Shown: piece by piece, positions 1 through 7,988 of the stretch
How the letters are laid out: each line of letters opens with the position of its first letter
Numbering within the stretch: position 1 is the first letter of the stretch
Assembly (NCBI RefSeq): GCF_029910095.1
Contig: NZ_CP094526.1
Coordinates: 7,812,001 to 7,876,000, forward strand
Direction: 5' to 3'
Source of the DNA: Bradyrhizobium sp. ISRA464
GTDB taxonomy: Bacteria > Pseudomonadota > Alphaproteobacteria > Rhizobiales > Xanthobacteraceae
Length of the DNA stretch: 64,000 nucleotides
Made by a program: the position numbers and the translations under genes
The notes under the pieces: model-generated
What the model was told of the DNA's origin: nothing
What the model saw: the letters and a program-made list of their open reading frames with translations, nothing else
Databases searched by the model: none

Positions 1-2
1 CC

Positions 3-167
3 CAGCTCCGCGTCTTCTTCCGCAAGCGCGACAACGCACGCGTGGTGCAGTTCGACGCCGCGGCCTTCTACACCCTGCGCGACGGCAAGATCACCGAGAT
101 CCGCGAGATCATCGACACTTTCGACCTGGTCCAGCAGGTGCTGGAGCGCGACATCGCGGCGACTTGA
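3..167 (+). CDS. SnoaL / NTF2-like protein, C-terminal part
   Basis: Only the last 54 codons lie in the window; the start is off the left edge. The fragment ends like the nuclear-transport-factor-2 fold (SnoaL, ketosteroid isomerase): a strand FDAAAFYTLRDGKI, then the strand IREIIDTFDLVQQ, which is the usual family C-terminus. Members are small alpha+beta barrels, some isomerases or polyketide cyclases and many of unknown role. Nothing visible points to a substrate. A second C-terminal piece of the same family follows about 100 bp downstream, so the locus once held two paralogues. Confidence 0.6.
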   Translation, partial: QLRVFFRKRDNARVVQFDAAAFYTLRDGKITEIREIIDTFDLVQQVLERDIAAT

Positions 168-228
168 CCGGCCGCACCGAACTCTAGCGCGTGATGAGAT
201 TAGGTTGAGCTGGAGCGGCAACGGAGGC

Positions 229-270
229 TCACCTCTCCCTTGGGAGAGGTCGGCGTGTAGCGCCGGGTGA
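229..270. repeat. REP-like intergenic palindrome
   Basis: A short hairpin (cacctctccc / gggagaggt) is followed by a GC-rich tail ending cgccgggtga. This matches the general form of the dispersed intergenic palindromes of Bradyrhizobium and relatives. It directly precedes the second SnoaL-like fragment and may mark the point where that gene lost its 5' part. The copy number in the genome cannot be judged from one window. Confidence 0.45.
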
Positions 271-446
271 TGCTGCGCTATTCGCTCACCGCGCTCGACT
301 CTAACAAGCCGATTTCGCTGCGGATCGCGCATTTCGCCCGGTTCAGGACCGGCCGACTGACCAGCTTCCGCGTGCTGGTCGACAGCTTCGACCTCGTCGA
401 GCAGACCGTGGGTTATCCGATCCATCTGCCGCGTATCGCGGTCTGA
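270..446 (+). pseudogene. SnoaL-like gene remnant (5' truncated)
   Basis: A 58-codon open frame reads as the C-terminal half of an NTF2/SnoaL-fold protein: LRIAHFARFRTGRLTSF, then VLVDSFDLVEQTVGYP, parallel to the end of the fragment at the left edge. A full family member needs about 120-140 residues, so at least half is missing. The ATG overlaps the end of the REP-like repeat, so it is probably fortuitous and the gene a remnant. It could instead be expressed as a short peptide, but no convincing ribosome binding site is present. Confidence 0.5.
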
Positions 447-478
447 CCCGGTTTCGCGATTTCACGCGTTCGTCATGT

Positions 479-515
479 CCGGGCCGTCGTTCCGGCATCC
501 GCGGCCGGTTTTTTT
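479..515 (+). terminator. possible rho-independent terminator
   Basis: A 7-bp GC stem with one bulged G (ccgggccg against cggccgg) closes a roughly 15-nt loop and is followed by seven T residues. It lies 30 bp after the SnoaL remnant in the correct orientation. The loop is long, so the call is moderate. Confidence 0.4.
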
Positions 516-675
516 GCCAGCCCCGAGCGGGCCGCGGGTTGCCGCGCCGACTTGCGCGACTACATGCTTGGCGCGCCGGCCCGGGCATGGCGGCAGCCTG
601 TCCACATAACCCCGGTTGCCACAATTTCGTACCACGGGAATCGCATCTTGCGGCTCTGGAATTCGCGGGCTGGGA

Positions 676-1581
676 ATGACCACCACATCACGATTTGGCT
701 GGGCGAGGCTGCCACTGTTGGCGGCCGGCTTCAGCGTGGCCATGGCACTTTCGGCCGCGGCGCAGACGCCTCCTACCAAGGATGACGCCCCGACCGAAGA
801 AGCCAAGCCGGCGGCCGACGCCAATGACGCCGACATCCTGAAAGATATCGACGAGAGCAAGCTCGACTGGAGCCAGCTCAACACCGATCCCACCACCCTG
901 CCCACGCTGGTGCCGAAGGGCGCGGCCAAGCCGAGCAGCACCGCCAGCAACAATCCGTCCTGGTCGTCCAACCTCAATGCCAACGGCACGTCGGGGGTGT
1001 CGGTCAAGCAGTCGATCTCACCGTTCCTCGACACCCAGGTGGGTGCCGACATGACGGTGGCGCGGCAGGGCACGCTGACGACGTCGGAGGAGCTGTCGGA
1101 ACGGGTCGCCAATGGCGGCAACCTGCCGGAGTCCGGAGGCTCTGCCTGGGCCTCGATATCAGCGCCTGGCGTGGCCTCGATCTGGGACAAGACCTCGGTG
1201 GAAGCCCGCGTCGATCCCGGCGCCGATCAAAGCAAGATCGGCACCTCGCTGAGCAAATCGGTGCCGCTGTCGGATCAATATTCACTGACGCTGCAGAGCG
1301 GCTACAACATCATCCAGCAGGGCGTGGTGCCGATGCCCGGCATCGCCGGCCACGCGTGGCAGAGCTACGACACCGACCAGTCGGCGAAGCTGTCCGTCAA
1401 CGACACCGGCACCAGCATCACGGCAGGACAGACCCTGTCGACCTCCGACGACAGGTGGCTGCGCCGGGTCGGCGCCGAACAGAAGCTGTTCGACGGCGTC
1501 ACTGTCTCGGGCTCGGTCGGCGAGACCGCACAGGGCACGACCAGCAAGAGCATCAGCGCCGGCTTCAAGCGGACGTGGTGA
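676..1581 (+). CDS. exported protein of unknown function, possible outer-membrane beta structure
   Basis: Residues 1-30 form a signal peptide (basic start, hydrophobic LLAAGFSVAMALSAAAQ, cleavage after AAAQ). A Pro/Glu/Ala-rich linker follows, then a Ser/Thr/Gly-rich region. The last 100 residues alternate polar and apolar in the manner of beta strands and end in SISAGFKRTW, an aromatic C-terminus as in outer-membrane barrels. I chose the ATG that begins the signal peptide; an in-frame ATG 60 bp upstream would bury it. No catalytic motif is visible. It is likely an envelope protein found in relatives; the substrate or partner is unknown. Confidence 0.7.
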   Translation: MTTTSRFGWARLPLLAAGFSVAMALSAAAQTPPTKDDAPTEEAKPAADANDADILKDIDESKLDWSQLNTDPTTLPTLVPKGAAKPSSTASNNPSWSSNLNANGTSGVSVKQSISPFLDTQVGADMTVARQGTLTTSEELSERVANGGNLPESGGSAWASISAPGVASIWDKTSVEARVDPGADQSKIGTSLSKSVPLSDQYSLTLQSGYNIIQQGVVPMPGIAGHAWQSYDTDQSAKLSVNDTGTSITAGQTLSTSDDRWLRRVGAEQKLFDGVTVSGSVGETAQGTTSKSISAGFKRTW

Positions 1582-1738
1582 AGACTCCGTTAGTCTTGTC
1601 GTGCTAATGATCAATCATTGCCGCAACTTGGCCCAGATGCGGTCAAATTCGGCGGGACACATAGGTCTGCAACTATCATCACATCAATTCGTCGTGCGGG
1701 GGACAGCCGCGCTTCGCCATGCGAACAGGGGAAAGCCG

Positions 1739-2155
1739 ATGAACGTTACCAATCGATCCGAAGACGCTGAGACGAATTCGGACGTCGACACCAACCTCGC
1801 CGCCGTCTCGGAGGTCGAGGCTGGAATCCGCGACTTCGTGCGCAACGACATCGCCTATCTGCGGCGGCCCGTGGCGAGCCCGGAGACCGCGCCGGTCGAG
1901 CCGAACACCGACGCCACCGTCAACAACGTCAACTCGCTGATCCAGCGCGTTGCCGGCACGTCGCTGGCCGAGATCGAAAAGCTGATCTCGGAACTCGAGA
2001 GCCTGCGCGACCTCCTGCATGCCGAGGGCCAGCGCGTGCAGCGTGAGATTTCCGGCTATGCCCAGCTCAGCCAGGCCGCGATGAAGTCGACGCGCATGAT
2101 CGCCGACAACGTCACGCAGTGGAAGCGCGCCGCCGACGGTCTGCGCAATAGCTGA
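1739..2155 (+). CDS. small cytoplasmic protein with C-terminal coiled coil
   Basis: This 138-residue acidic protein has no signal or membrane segment. Residues 60-110 (SLAEIEKLISELESLRDLL) have heptad spacing of Leu/Ile and probably form a coiled coil; the N-terminal 50 residues look disordered. I chose the ATG after AGGGGAAAGCCG rather than an upstream in-frame ATG, because the extra residues are not protein-like. The gene stands alone and is followed 25 bp later by a strong terminator. I do not recognise a characterised family. Confidence 0.7.
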   Translation: MNVTNRSEDAETNSDVDTNLAAVSEVEAGIRDFVRNDIAYLRRPVASPETAPVEPNTDATVNNVNSLIQRVAGTSLAEIEKLISELESLRDLLHAEGQRVQREISGYAQLSQAAMKSTRMIADNVTQWKRAADGLRNS

Positions 2156-2180
2156 TCTGGCACCTTCACCAAGACCGACA

Positions 2181-2220
2181 GCCGCCGCCTCTCCCAACGG
2201 GAGGCGGCGGCTTCATTTTT
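2181..2220 (+). terminator. rho-independent terminator
   Basis: A stem of nine GC pairs (gccgccgcc / ggcggcggc), a 2-nt bulge and four more pairs around an AAC loop is followed by cttcattttt. It ends the preceding coiled-coil gene. Confidence 0.8.
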
Positions 2221-2394
2221 GCCATGGCCCTCGAAGCATGCTCGAGCTGGCCCTGGCGGTAGACGGCCTCCGTGCCTGTGTGACGCAACACATCACACAG
2301 GCAATTCTTGCGGGAATTGAATTGAACCTTAAATGCAGAGGCCGCACCAAATCCCAAGCGCCATCGGGGCGATGGACATCTTTGGGGGAAATTC

Positions 2395-2532
2395 ATGCAA
2401 AGCGTTCGACCGGATAACACCGCTCCGATTCCGCTGCGCCGGTCGCAGCAAGGCGTCGGTACGATCATGATCCGGTTTATCGGACTGCTGGCAGTGGCAA
2501 CCGCGGTGATGGTGCTGATCTGGAATCGATAG
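2395..2532 (+). CDS. 45-residue single-pass membrane peptide
   Basis: The ATG follows TTTGGGGGAAATTC, a good ribosome binding site. Residues 24-42 (MIRFIGLLAVATAVMVLIW) form one hydrophobic helix ending in NR; the N-terminus is polar and basic. Such orphan membrane peptides are common in this genus. The next gene on the opposite strand is a similar small membrane protein. The function is unknown. Confidence 0.6.
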   Translation: MQSVRPDNTAPIPLRRSQQGVGTIMIRFIGLLAVATAVMVLIWNR

Positions 2533-2585
2533 AGATCCGCGCGCCTGCGAATCGGGATCAGCGTCTATGGTGAGAGGATTCCGAC

Positions 2586-2729
2586 CTACCGATTGATGCT
2601 CGCGGTGGTCTCGAACGAATAGTCGCCGTCGGCAAAGCCCTTCACGACCATTCCGGTGGCCAGCATCACAACGAGCGTTACCGTCGCGAAGATCAAGCCG
2701 ACCAGTTTCAGCGCGCTGCGATCTGCCAT
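2586..2729 (-). CDS. 47-residue single-pass membrane protein
   Basis: The frame could start 14 codons earlier, but the internal ATG sits after CAGGGGATACCC, a good ribosome binding site, and gives a natural membrane-protein start (MADRSALKLVGLIFATVTLV). One transmembrane helix spans residues 8-30, followed by a short polar tail. It is convergent with the preceding membrane peptide gene. No known family was recognised. Confidence 0.6.
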   Translation of the reverse strand: MADRSALKLVGLIFATVTLVVMLATGMVVKGFADGDYSFETTASINR

Positions 2730-2888
2730 GGGTATCCCCTGAAGCTGTGCCCTGAAACCATAGGCAGGCACAAAGGTTCACAACGCGTTAGCAAAAAATG
2801 CGTTTCACGCAACGCACAACAGCGTGGGCGCGTGTAAGTCGTCTGCTAACCATGGCGTTCCTGCAACATCAGGTGCTTGCGGGCAACA

Positions 2889-3377
2889 TCAGGAACCGGG
2901 ATGCCGTCGCGGCACGAACGCGGTCGCCAGGAAAGAGAACACCACTTCGCCGCGCTGATTGGTGCCGGTGTTGCGCCCCTGCAGGATGCCCCATTCGGGA
3001 CGGCTCGACGAGGTGCGCTTGGTCTCGACCTGATTGGAGAAGCTGACGGTGTCGCCGGCGAGCACCGGACGGATCCAGCGCAGTTCGCGGAAGCCCGGCG
3101 AAGGCCCCCATACCGCGACCGGCTCGCCGCGCGCGGCGGCCTCCGCCGAGAGCCGCTTGCCGTCGGCGACCAGCAGTTTCATGCACACCGCCGCGACGTG
3201 CCAGCCGGATGCGGCGAGTCCGCCGAACAGCGACTTGCGTCCTTCCTCCTCGTCGAGATGGAAACGCTGCGGATCGAACTGCGAGGCGAAGCGCTTGATG
3301 TCCTCGGCCGTGAAAGTGAACGAGCCGAAGTCGCGCCGCGCGCCGATCTCGATATCCTCAAAAAAGCGCATGCGCAT
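2889..3377 (-). CDS. MaoC-like hotdog-fold dehydratase
   Basis: A MaoC/FAS1-type hotdog domain fills the protein: FFEDIEIG at the start, then FASQFDPQRFHLDEE, where the Asp-Pro-x-x-x-H arrangement matches the active site of (R)-specific enoyl-CoA hydratases, then ASGWHVAA and the VLAGDTVSF strand. The family hydrates or dehydrates acyl-CoA thioesters, but many bacterial members have no assigned substrate. Two ATGs lie six bases apart; AGGA four bases before the first supports the longer form. A paralogue lies 85 bp upstream in the same direction, so the two probably form an operon and perhaps a heteromer. Confidence 0.8.
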   Translation of the reverse strand: MRMRFFEDIEIGARRDFGSFTFTAEDIKRFASQFDPQRFHLDEEEGRKSLFGGLAASGWHVAAVCMKLLVADGKRLSAEAAARGEPVAVWGPSPGFRELRWIRPVLAGDTVSFSNQVETKRTSSSRPEWGILQGRNTGTNQRGEVVFSFLATAFVPRRHPGS

Positions 3378-3462
3378 AACATCCTGACTTGAGCATGATC
3401 TCCGCGCAAACGCCTTGCGTTTGTCGCGAGGAAAACCGCTCCACAATTCTCCGGATCATGCT

Positions 3463-3921
3463 CTACCCGCCCGCACTGTCGCGACGGCTGACGATGATCG
3501 GCGACTCCATCTCGCACAGCACCTCGCCGCGCGCATTGCGGATCGTGCCCTTGAAGGTCACGATGCCGGTGCTCGGCCGGCTGCGCGAGACGCGCGCCTC
3601 GACGACGTCGACATCCAGCGTCAAATCGTCGCCCGGGCGCAGCGGCGCCATCCAGCGCATCTCGTTGACCCCGGGCGAGCCGAGCGAGGCGGTGCGGCCG
3701 ATAAAGCCGTCGAACAGCATCCGCATCATCAGCGAGCCGAGATGCCAGCCCGAGCCGGACAGCCCCCTGAGCATCGACTTCCGCGCCGCCTCTTCGTCGA
3801 GATGCATCGGCTGCGGGTCGAATTCAGCGGCAAAGGCCAGGATTTCGTCGCGGGTGACATGGCGCGGGCCGAACGTCCCGAAGCGGCCCGGCGTGAAGTC
3901 TTCAAAGGTCAGCGTGGTCAT
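3463..3921 (-). CDS. MaoC-like hotdog-fold dehydratase (paralogue)
   Basis: Same architecture as the downstream gene: TFEDFTPGRFGTFG at the start, FAAEFDPQPMHLDEE with the conserved Asp and His, SGSGWHLGS, and the LRPGDDLTLDVDV strand. The 152-residue length is normal for a single-domain MaoC protein. It is first in a probable two-gene operon. The pair resembles tandem enoyl-CoA hydratase-like genes that are annotated as acyl dehydratases. The substrate cannot be inferred. Confidence 0.8.
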   Translation of the reverse strand: MTTLTFEDFTPGRFGTFGPRHVTRDEILAFAAEFDPQPMHLDEEAARKSMLRGLSGSGWHLGSLMMRMLFDGFIGRTASLGSPGVNEMRWMAPLRPGDDLTLDVDVVEARVSRSRPSTGIVTFKGTIRNARGEVLCEMESPIIVSRRDSAGG

Positions 3922-4080
3922 TGGGTGAGGATATGCCGGAAGGAAGCCCGATTGTGGCCGTTATTTGCAGCAATCACAACCTGTCCACTCGCATAGCTCG
4001 TCCCTGACTTGCCCGGCGCCCGGTTCAGGGCTAGCCCTTGGCCGCAAGGGGGCAGGCTAGGCGGACTGCGGCATCCATCC

Positions 4081-4180
4081 CCATGGTGAGGAGACGCCTC
4101 TCACTCCGTCTCGCGCCATGCGGCCCGGCTGGTGGCCTCGTCCTTCGACAGGCTTGCTTCGCAAGCTTCTTGGGATGAAG
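4081..4180. repeat. intergenic mosaic repeat
   Basis: Motifs 'ccatggtgaggagacgcc', 'gtctcgcgccatg', 'ggctggtggcctcgtccttc' and 'gcttgcttcgcaagcttc' are arranged as nested inverted segments. This is the form of a dispersed intergenic repeat I associate with Bradyrhizobiaceae. It fills most of the roughly 330-bp gap between the MaoC pair and the next gene. Confidence 0.45.
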
Positions 4181-4248
4181 TGATCAAGCCGGTTATCACG
4201 CAGTAGGATGAGACGCGAATCATGTTCGGCTTGCCGGGAGAACTACCG

Positions 4249-4542
4249 ATGTTCGATTTCCAGGATCTGTTTCAGTGGGACCGTTTCATCACGCCCACGA
4301 TCATCAAGACGTTCTACTGGCTGGTGATCGGCGTCATCGTGCTGTTCGGGATCTCCGGCATCCTGTCGAGCCTCTCGGCCATGGCGATCAGCCCATTCGT
4401 CGGTTTCGTCCTGCTGCTCGCATCGATCGCCAGCATCATTGTCGGCATCGTGTTCTCGCGCATCGTCGCCGAATTCATCCTGATCGTATTCCGCATCAAC
4501 GAGCATCTCGGCGCGATCCGCGACCAGGGCGGCATGCGCTGA
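4249..4542 (+). CDS. DUF4282-type membrane protein
   Basis: Two hydrophobic helices (about residues 20-45 and 50-80) are separated by a short turn, and a charged C-terminus ends in HLGAIRDQGGMR. The order FDFQDLFQWDRFITP, then TIIKTFYWLVIG, then IVAEFILIVFRINEHL matches the DUF4282 family of small inner-membrane proteins. I chose the second ATG, placed 8 nt after GGGAG, over one nine codons upstream. The function of the family is unknown. Confidence 0.7.
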   Translation: MFDFQDLFQWDRFITPTIIKTFYWLVIGVIVLFGISGILSSLSAMAISPFVGFVLLLASIASIIVGIVFSRIVAEFILIVFRINEHLGAIRDQGGMR

Positions 4543-4677
4543 GGCCTTCGGGGGGCGCGGGCTTCCGGTGAAGAAAGGGTGAATGCGGCGCCGCCAACTT
4601 GGACGGCGCGGCGAGCGGGAATCTTAGAGCTTTTGGCGTACTGCTCTCCCCCGGGGACGATATCGGGGGGCGACCTC

Positions 4678-4803
4678 TTGAACACCGACATCGATCACGA
4701 TCGGCGCTATCCGATCAGCGAACGCGCCCAGCGGCGGCATGACGTATTGATCGGCTCGTCGTTTTTGATCTGGGCGATGCTGATCGGCTTCGCGCGGTTA
4801 TAA
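4678..4803 (+). CDS. possible 41-residue membrane peptide
   Basis: A TTG start lies 7 nt after GGGGGG and gives a peptide with a charged N-terminal half (TDIDHDRRYPISERAQRRH) and one C-terminal hydrophobic segment (VLIGSSFLIWAMLIGFARL). A longer frame from an upstream ATG has no protein-like N-terminus. The orientation and style match the small membrane genes around it. Evidence is limited to composition and the binding site. Confidence 0.4.
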   Translation: MNTDIDHDRRYPISERAQRRHDVLIGSSFLIWAMLIGFARL

Positions 4804-4957
4804 ATCGCCTGTGATCGCCTGACGCGACGCCGTGGGCACCGCCATGGTTAATCGGCGGTAGCACCTGTGGTCAAATCCGAGCGAAATTGCGGCCGGGATA
4901 TTAAAACCGATCGCGTATCACCGTCACCGCCGCAAACAAGAATTGCACGGGGGCGTC

Positions 4958-5110
4958 GTGAAGTCGGAAGTGCGTTCGATTGCCGTGAGGCCCAAACTTG
5001 CTGCCAGGCCGGGCTTCACGATCGAGGATATTTTGTGGGCCGTCGGCATCTGGTCGGTGATCCTGACCCTGACGCCGGTCATCATTTTCTACATGCTGAT
5101 GGTGGCGTAA
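4958..5110 (+). CDS. 50-residue single-pass membrane peptide
   Basis: A GTG start follows CACGGGGGCGTC. The basic N-terminal half (VRPKLAARPGF) precedes one strong transmembrane helix (WAVGIWSVILTLTPVIIFYM). It is too short for most automated callers. The stop is 14 bp before a palindromic repeat. Function unknown. Confidence 0.55.
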   Translation: MKSEVRSIAVRPKLAARPGFTIEDILWAVGIWSVILTLTPVIIFYMLMVA

Positions 5111-5124
5111 GGCCACCTGCCTCG

Positions 5125-5160
5125 TCATTCCGGGCTCATGCTTCGCATGCCCCGGAATGA
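5125..5160. repeat. dispersed palindrome
   Basis: The arms tcattccggg and cccggaatga are perfect inverted repeats around a second small palindrome (gcatgcttcgcatgc-like). This is the commonest intergenic repeat form in Bradyrhizobium-type genomes. It could also end the preceding small gene. Confidence 0.6.
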
Positions 5161-5230
5161 CATTTCAAATATTCACGACCACAAAAAACGCGCGGAGCCC
5201 GCGCGTTACTTCCAGGTCGAAGCGGCGTGA

Positions 5231-5911
5231 TTACGCCGCCTGCTTGTGCATCGCGCCGGACGCCGACGCCGAACCGCGGATCGCCTTGATCGAGCGTTCG
5301 ATCGCGGCCCACAGCCGATTGATCTCGGCGGCGGCGCGGCCTTCCGCGTAATATTCGCGGGCGCCTTCACCCTGGCCGAGCGCCATCAACAGATCGGCGC
5401 GATTGGTGATCTGGCCGCTCCACACCGGCGCGCGGAATTTCGCCAGCGCTTCACGCGCGATCGCAACGATGCGGCTTTCGGCGCCGTCGCGCTGTGCGGG
5501 CGCGCCGTTGATCACGACCGCATAGGGCTTGCGCACCGAGCGGCAGGTCTGGATGGTTTCCTGCACCGCGTTGACGTCGAACACGCCGGGCCGCGCCGGA
5601 ATGATCACCATGGTGGCGTGCTTGATCGCGTCGCCGACCACGGCCGAGAGATTCGGCGGCGTGTCGATGAACACCCATTCGATGCCGTCACGCTGGGCTT
5701 GAGCGATGATGCCGCCGACCGAATTCACCGCCGTCTTGATCGGCGGTTCGTTGGTGCCGCGCAGTTTGTGCCAGAGGGTCAGCGAGCCCTGCGGATCGGC
5801 GTCGATCAGCAGACAGGGCTTCGTTGCCTTGTGCACTTGCGCGGCAAGGTGAGCAGCCAGGGTACTTTTCCCCGAGCCCCCCTTACGCGAAGCGAAAACA
5901 ATGACGTTCAT
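5231..5911 (-). CDS. ParA/MinD-family ATPase (orphan)
   Basis: A deviant Walker A box KGGSGKST lies at residues 10-17, a second conserved Asp in LLIDADPQGS near 40, and Walker B in WVFIDTPPNLS near 80. The 226-residue length is right for a single-domain ParA. No parB, parS-like repeat or replication gene is nearby, so it is probably a chromosomal orphan that positions some cell structure rather than a plasmid partition gene. It stands alone; the C-terminal tail is Ala-rich and not conserved in form. Confidence 0.85.
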   Translation of the reverse strand: MNVIVFASRKGGSGKSTLAAHLAAQVHKATKPCLLIDADPQGSLTLWHKLRGTNEPPIKTAVNSVGGIIAQAQRDGIEWVFIDTPPNLSAVVGDAIKHATMVIIPARPGVFDVNAVQETIQTCRSVRKPYAVVINGAPAQRDGAESRIVAIAREALAKFRAPVWSGQITNRADLLMALGQGEGAREYYAEGRAAAEINRLWAAIERSIKAIRGSASASGAMHKQAA

Positions 5912-6085
5912 ACCTTGGCCTCCACATTGACCCCAGAAGCCAAAAATGAATCAGCACGCTGATTCGTGAAAGAAAAAAAACTTGCAATTCGCAAAGTCGC
6001 CCAGATTACCGGCGCGTTTTGGCTTTTGAGTCACACTTCGCACATGACACAACTGGAAATGGAGCGAGCTAACCGCTTGATTGGC

Positions 6086-6427
6086 TCATCGCGCGCGCTT
6101 TGCGGCGCGTTTGTTGCGCTCGCGCTCGAGCCATTTGCGTTCGATCCAGCCGAGCAATTGCGCGGTCGGCTTCTGCAGGAATGGAACATCCTGCGCGAAC
6201 AAAAGGAGTCCGAGCGGCAGCATCCAGAGCCCGAGCACCGGCAGGAAGCTGAAGATGCCGCCGAGCACCAGCAGTATCGCGAGCGGAACCCGCACGTAGC
6301 GCGACGACGGCTTGCGCAGCCACGCGACGAACCGCGCCGGCCGCGCCGGAAGCTTGGCTTCGAACCAAGCGAAGTGCCGATCGATTTCCCGCTTATAAAA
6401 GTCGCTCACGCCTCTCTCCCGGTCCAT
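6086..6427 (-). CDS. small inner-membrane protein
   Basis: The basic amphipathic N-terminus (YKREIDRHFAWFEAKLP) precedes a hydrophobic hairpin (residues about 48-80, PLAILLVLGGIFSFLPVLG and LWMLPLGLLLFAQDVPFL) and a very basic C-terminus. I chose MDRERGVSDF as the start. Homologues of this layout are often mislabelled in databases as a tryptophan synthase beta-like protein; nothing in the sequence supports enzyme function. It stands alone. Confidence 0.65.
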   Translation of the reverse strand: MDRERGVSDFYKREIDRHFAWFEAKLPARPARFVAWLRKPSSRYVRVPLAILLVLGGIFSFLPVLGLWMLPLGLLLFAQDVPFLQKPTAQLLGWIERKWLERERNKRAAKRAR

Positions 6428-6581
6428 CCCGCGCACGGCGCGATGGAGTCTTCATCCGCACAGAACGCCAAACACGAGAGATGATGCTGCGTGACAACGT
6501 CACAAGGCGTCAGTCTGTCGCGCGCGCGGGTCTTGAAATTGTCGTGACGGCATCCTGGCGCGGCCAGACCGGCAACCGCGT

Positions 6582-6923
6582 CTAGCTCGCGGTGGACTTG
6601 GACTTCTTTACCCTGTGCGGATGCACCGGTTTGCGCTTGGTGACCGGCCGGAGCGCGGGACGCGCAGTCACCCCTCCCGGTTCCGGAGCTGACCGGAAGA
6701 ACACCTTGCAGGGCGGCGACAACAGCTCCCGGTTCCGGATCATGCAGGCCGTGATGCGATCGACATCGGGAATCTCGGAGTTGCAGAGCCGGAACGCATC
6801 GGGCGTGCAGGCCTGCTGCTGCTCGTCGGTATAGGCCTCGCCCCGCGCCGGCAACAACGCGGCCGCGAGTCCCGTCGAGAGCACAAGCGCAAACGAAAAG
6901 CTTCTTGAACGGGCGATTGCCAT
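6582..6923 (-). CDS. secreted Cys-rich protein
   Basis: The start at MAIARSRSFSFALVL gives a clear signal peptide cleaved near ARGEA. The mature part has a short domain with four cysteines: QQACTPDAFRLCNSEIPD, then ITACMIRN, then LLSPPCKVFF. This Cys spacing is typical of a small periplasmic family common in Bradyrhizobium. The last 35 residues are a Lys/His/Pro-rich tail. The frame extends 84 codons upstream, but that part is low in coding character and includes a tandem repeat, so it is excluded. Confidence 0.7.
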   Translation of the reverse strand: MAIARSRSFSFALVLSTGLAAALLPARGEAYTDEQQQACTPDAFRLCNSEIPDVDRITACMIRNRELLSPPCKVFFRSAPEPGGVTARPALRPVTKRKPVHPHRVKKSKSTAS

Positions 6924-7010
6924 GCGTCCCCCCAAGGCGTCGTTTGCGGGAATTGTGGGAGAACAGCTTGAGAAGTGCAAGCAGGTGAGATGACGCGCTG
7001 AAGTCGCAAC

Positions 7011-7064
7011 GAGCTTGGACTTGTGAGCTTGGACCTGTGAGCTTGGGCTTGCGCTTGGACCTGG
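7011..7064. repeat. 14-bp tandem repeat, about four copies
   Basis: The unit gagcttggacYtgt is repeated three times in full, with a fourth shortened copy and few mismatches. It lies upstream of the secreted Cys-rich gene. It may vary in copy number between strains; no regulatory role is evident. Confidence 0.7.
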
Positions 7065-7238
7065 AAGGCTTCGCGGTGTCGCTGTCGCGTGCGGGCCGCT
7101 TCCGTGGGATGGTACAGTCGGATGGGGACTGCCCGCCCCCAGCTTCAGCATTGACAAATATGGCGAATTTTTCACTCGAGACGGCTTCGCACTGAGCCCC
7201 GCACAAGGGATGGCGATCGTGCTGAGATCGCCATCTAG

Positions 7239-7988
7239 TTGCCCAAGTCGGCGCTGCCTACTGTGGGTTTTCTAGACGGCGGGCCGCCCGTGAACCCTGA
7301 CGAGTATCTCTTACGACTTCTCAACCAGTTTGCGCACCGGTCAGCGATATTTGATACGGCGGTAGGCTTCGTGGCAGGCCAGGCCGTATTCAAAGGCGCC
7401 CTTGTCACATCGTTGCTGTGGCTGGGTTGGTTTCAGCGTGACCCCGATCAAAAGCGGCGCCGGTCTCTGGTCATCTCAACGCTTGCGGCGACAATCGCGT
7501 CACTTTTGCTCACAAAGATCATCAGGTCTTATCTGCCGTTCCGGCTACGCCCAATCCATGATCCTGCGGTTGGCTTTACATTGCCCTACCACGTCAGCAC
7601 TGAGACGCTGTGGAACTGGAGCTCCTTTCCGAGCGACACCGCTGCATTTGAATTTGCGTTGGCTGTTGGTGTGTTCATGATCTGGCGCCGCTGGGGTTGG
7701 CTCGCGATCCTGTACAGTCTTGTTGTGATCTCCCTTCCGCGCGTCTATCTCGGTTACCATTATCCTTCTGACATCGTGGTGGGTGCCCTAATCGGTGCTG
7801 CTGTCACGCTCATAATGGGCCGTGAAAAAATCAGGATACCGCTGAGCCAACGGCTTTTGCTTTGGAGCAATGAGTATCCCGGCGCCTTCTATTGCGCCTT
7901 CTTCCTTTTCACATATGAGGTCGCGGCAGTCTTTGAGAACACTCGCCAGATTTTAACTGCTGCCTGGAAGCTCCCGCACCATTGGTAG
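7239..7988 (+). CDS. PAP2-superfamily membrane phosphatase
   Basis: A multi-helix membrane protein with the three phosphatase signature regions: KIIRSYLPFRLRP (motif 1), SSFPSDTAAFEFA (motif 2) and PRVYLGYHYPSDIVVG (motif 3, nucleophilic His in GYH). Family members remove phosphate from lipid or undecaprenyl pyrophosphates. In motif 2 the usual catalytic His after PSG/PSD is Thr, which may weaken activity. The start is TTG; a GTG 17 codons later (NPDEYLLRLLNQF) is equally possible. The gene stands alone at the edge of the accessory region. Confidence 0.8.
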   Translation: MPKSALPTVGFLDGGPPVNPDEYLLRLLNQFAHRSAIFDTAVGFVAGQAVFKGALVTSLLWLGWFQRDPDQKRRRSLVISTLAATIASLLLTKIIRSYLPFRLRPIHDPAVGFTLPYHVSTETLWNWSSFPSDTAAFEFALAVGVFMIWRRWGWLAILYSLVVISLPRVYLGYHYPSDIVVGALIGAAVTLIMGREKIRIPLSQRLLLWSNEYPGAFYCAFFLFTYEVAAVFENTRQILTAAWKLPHHW

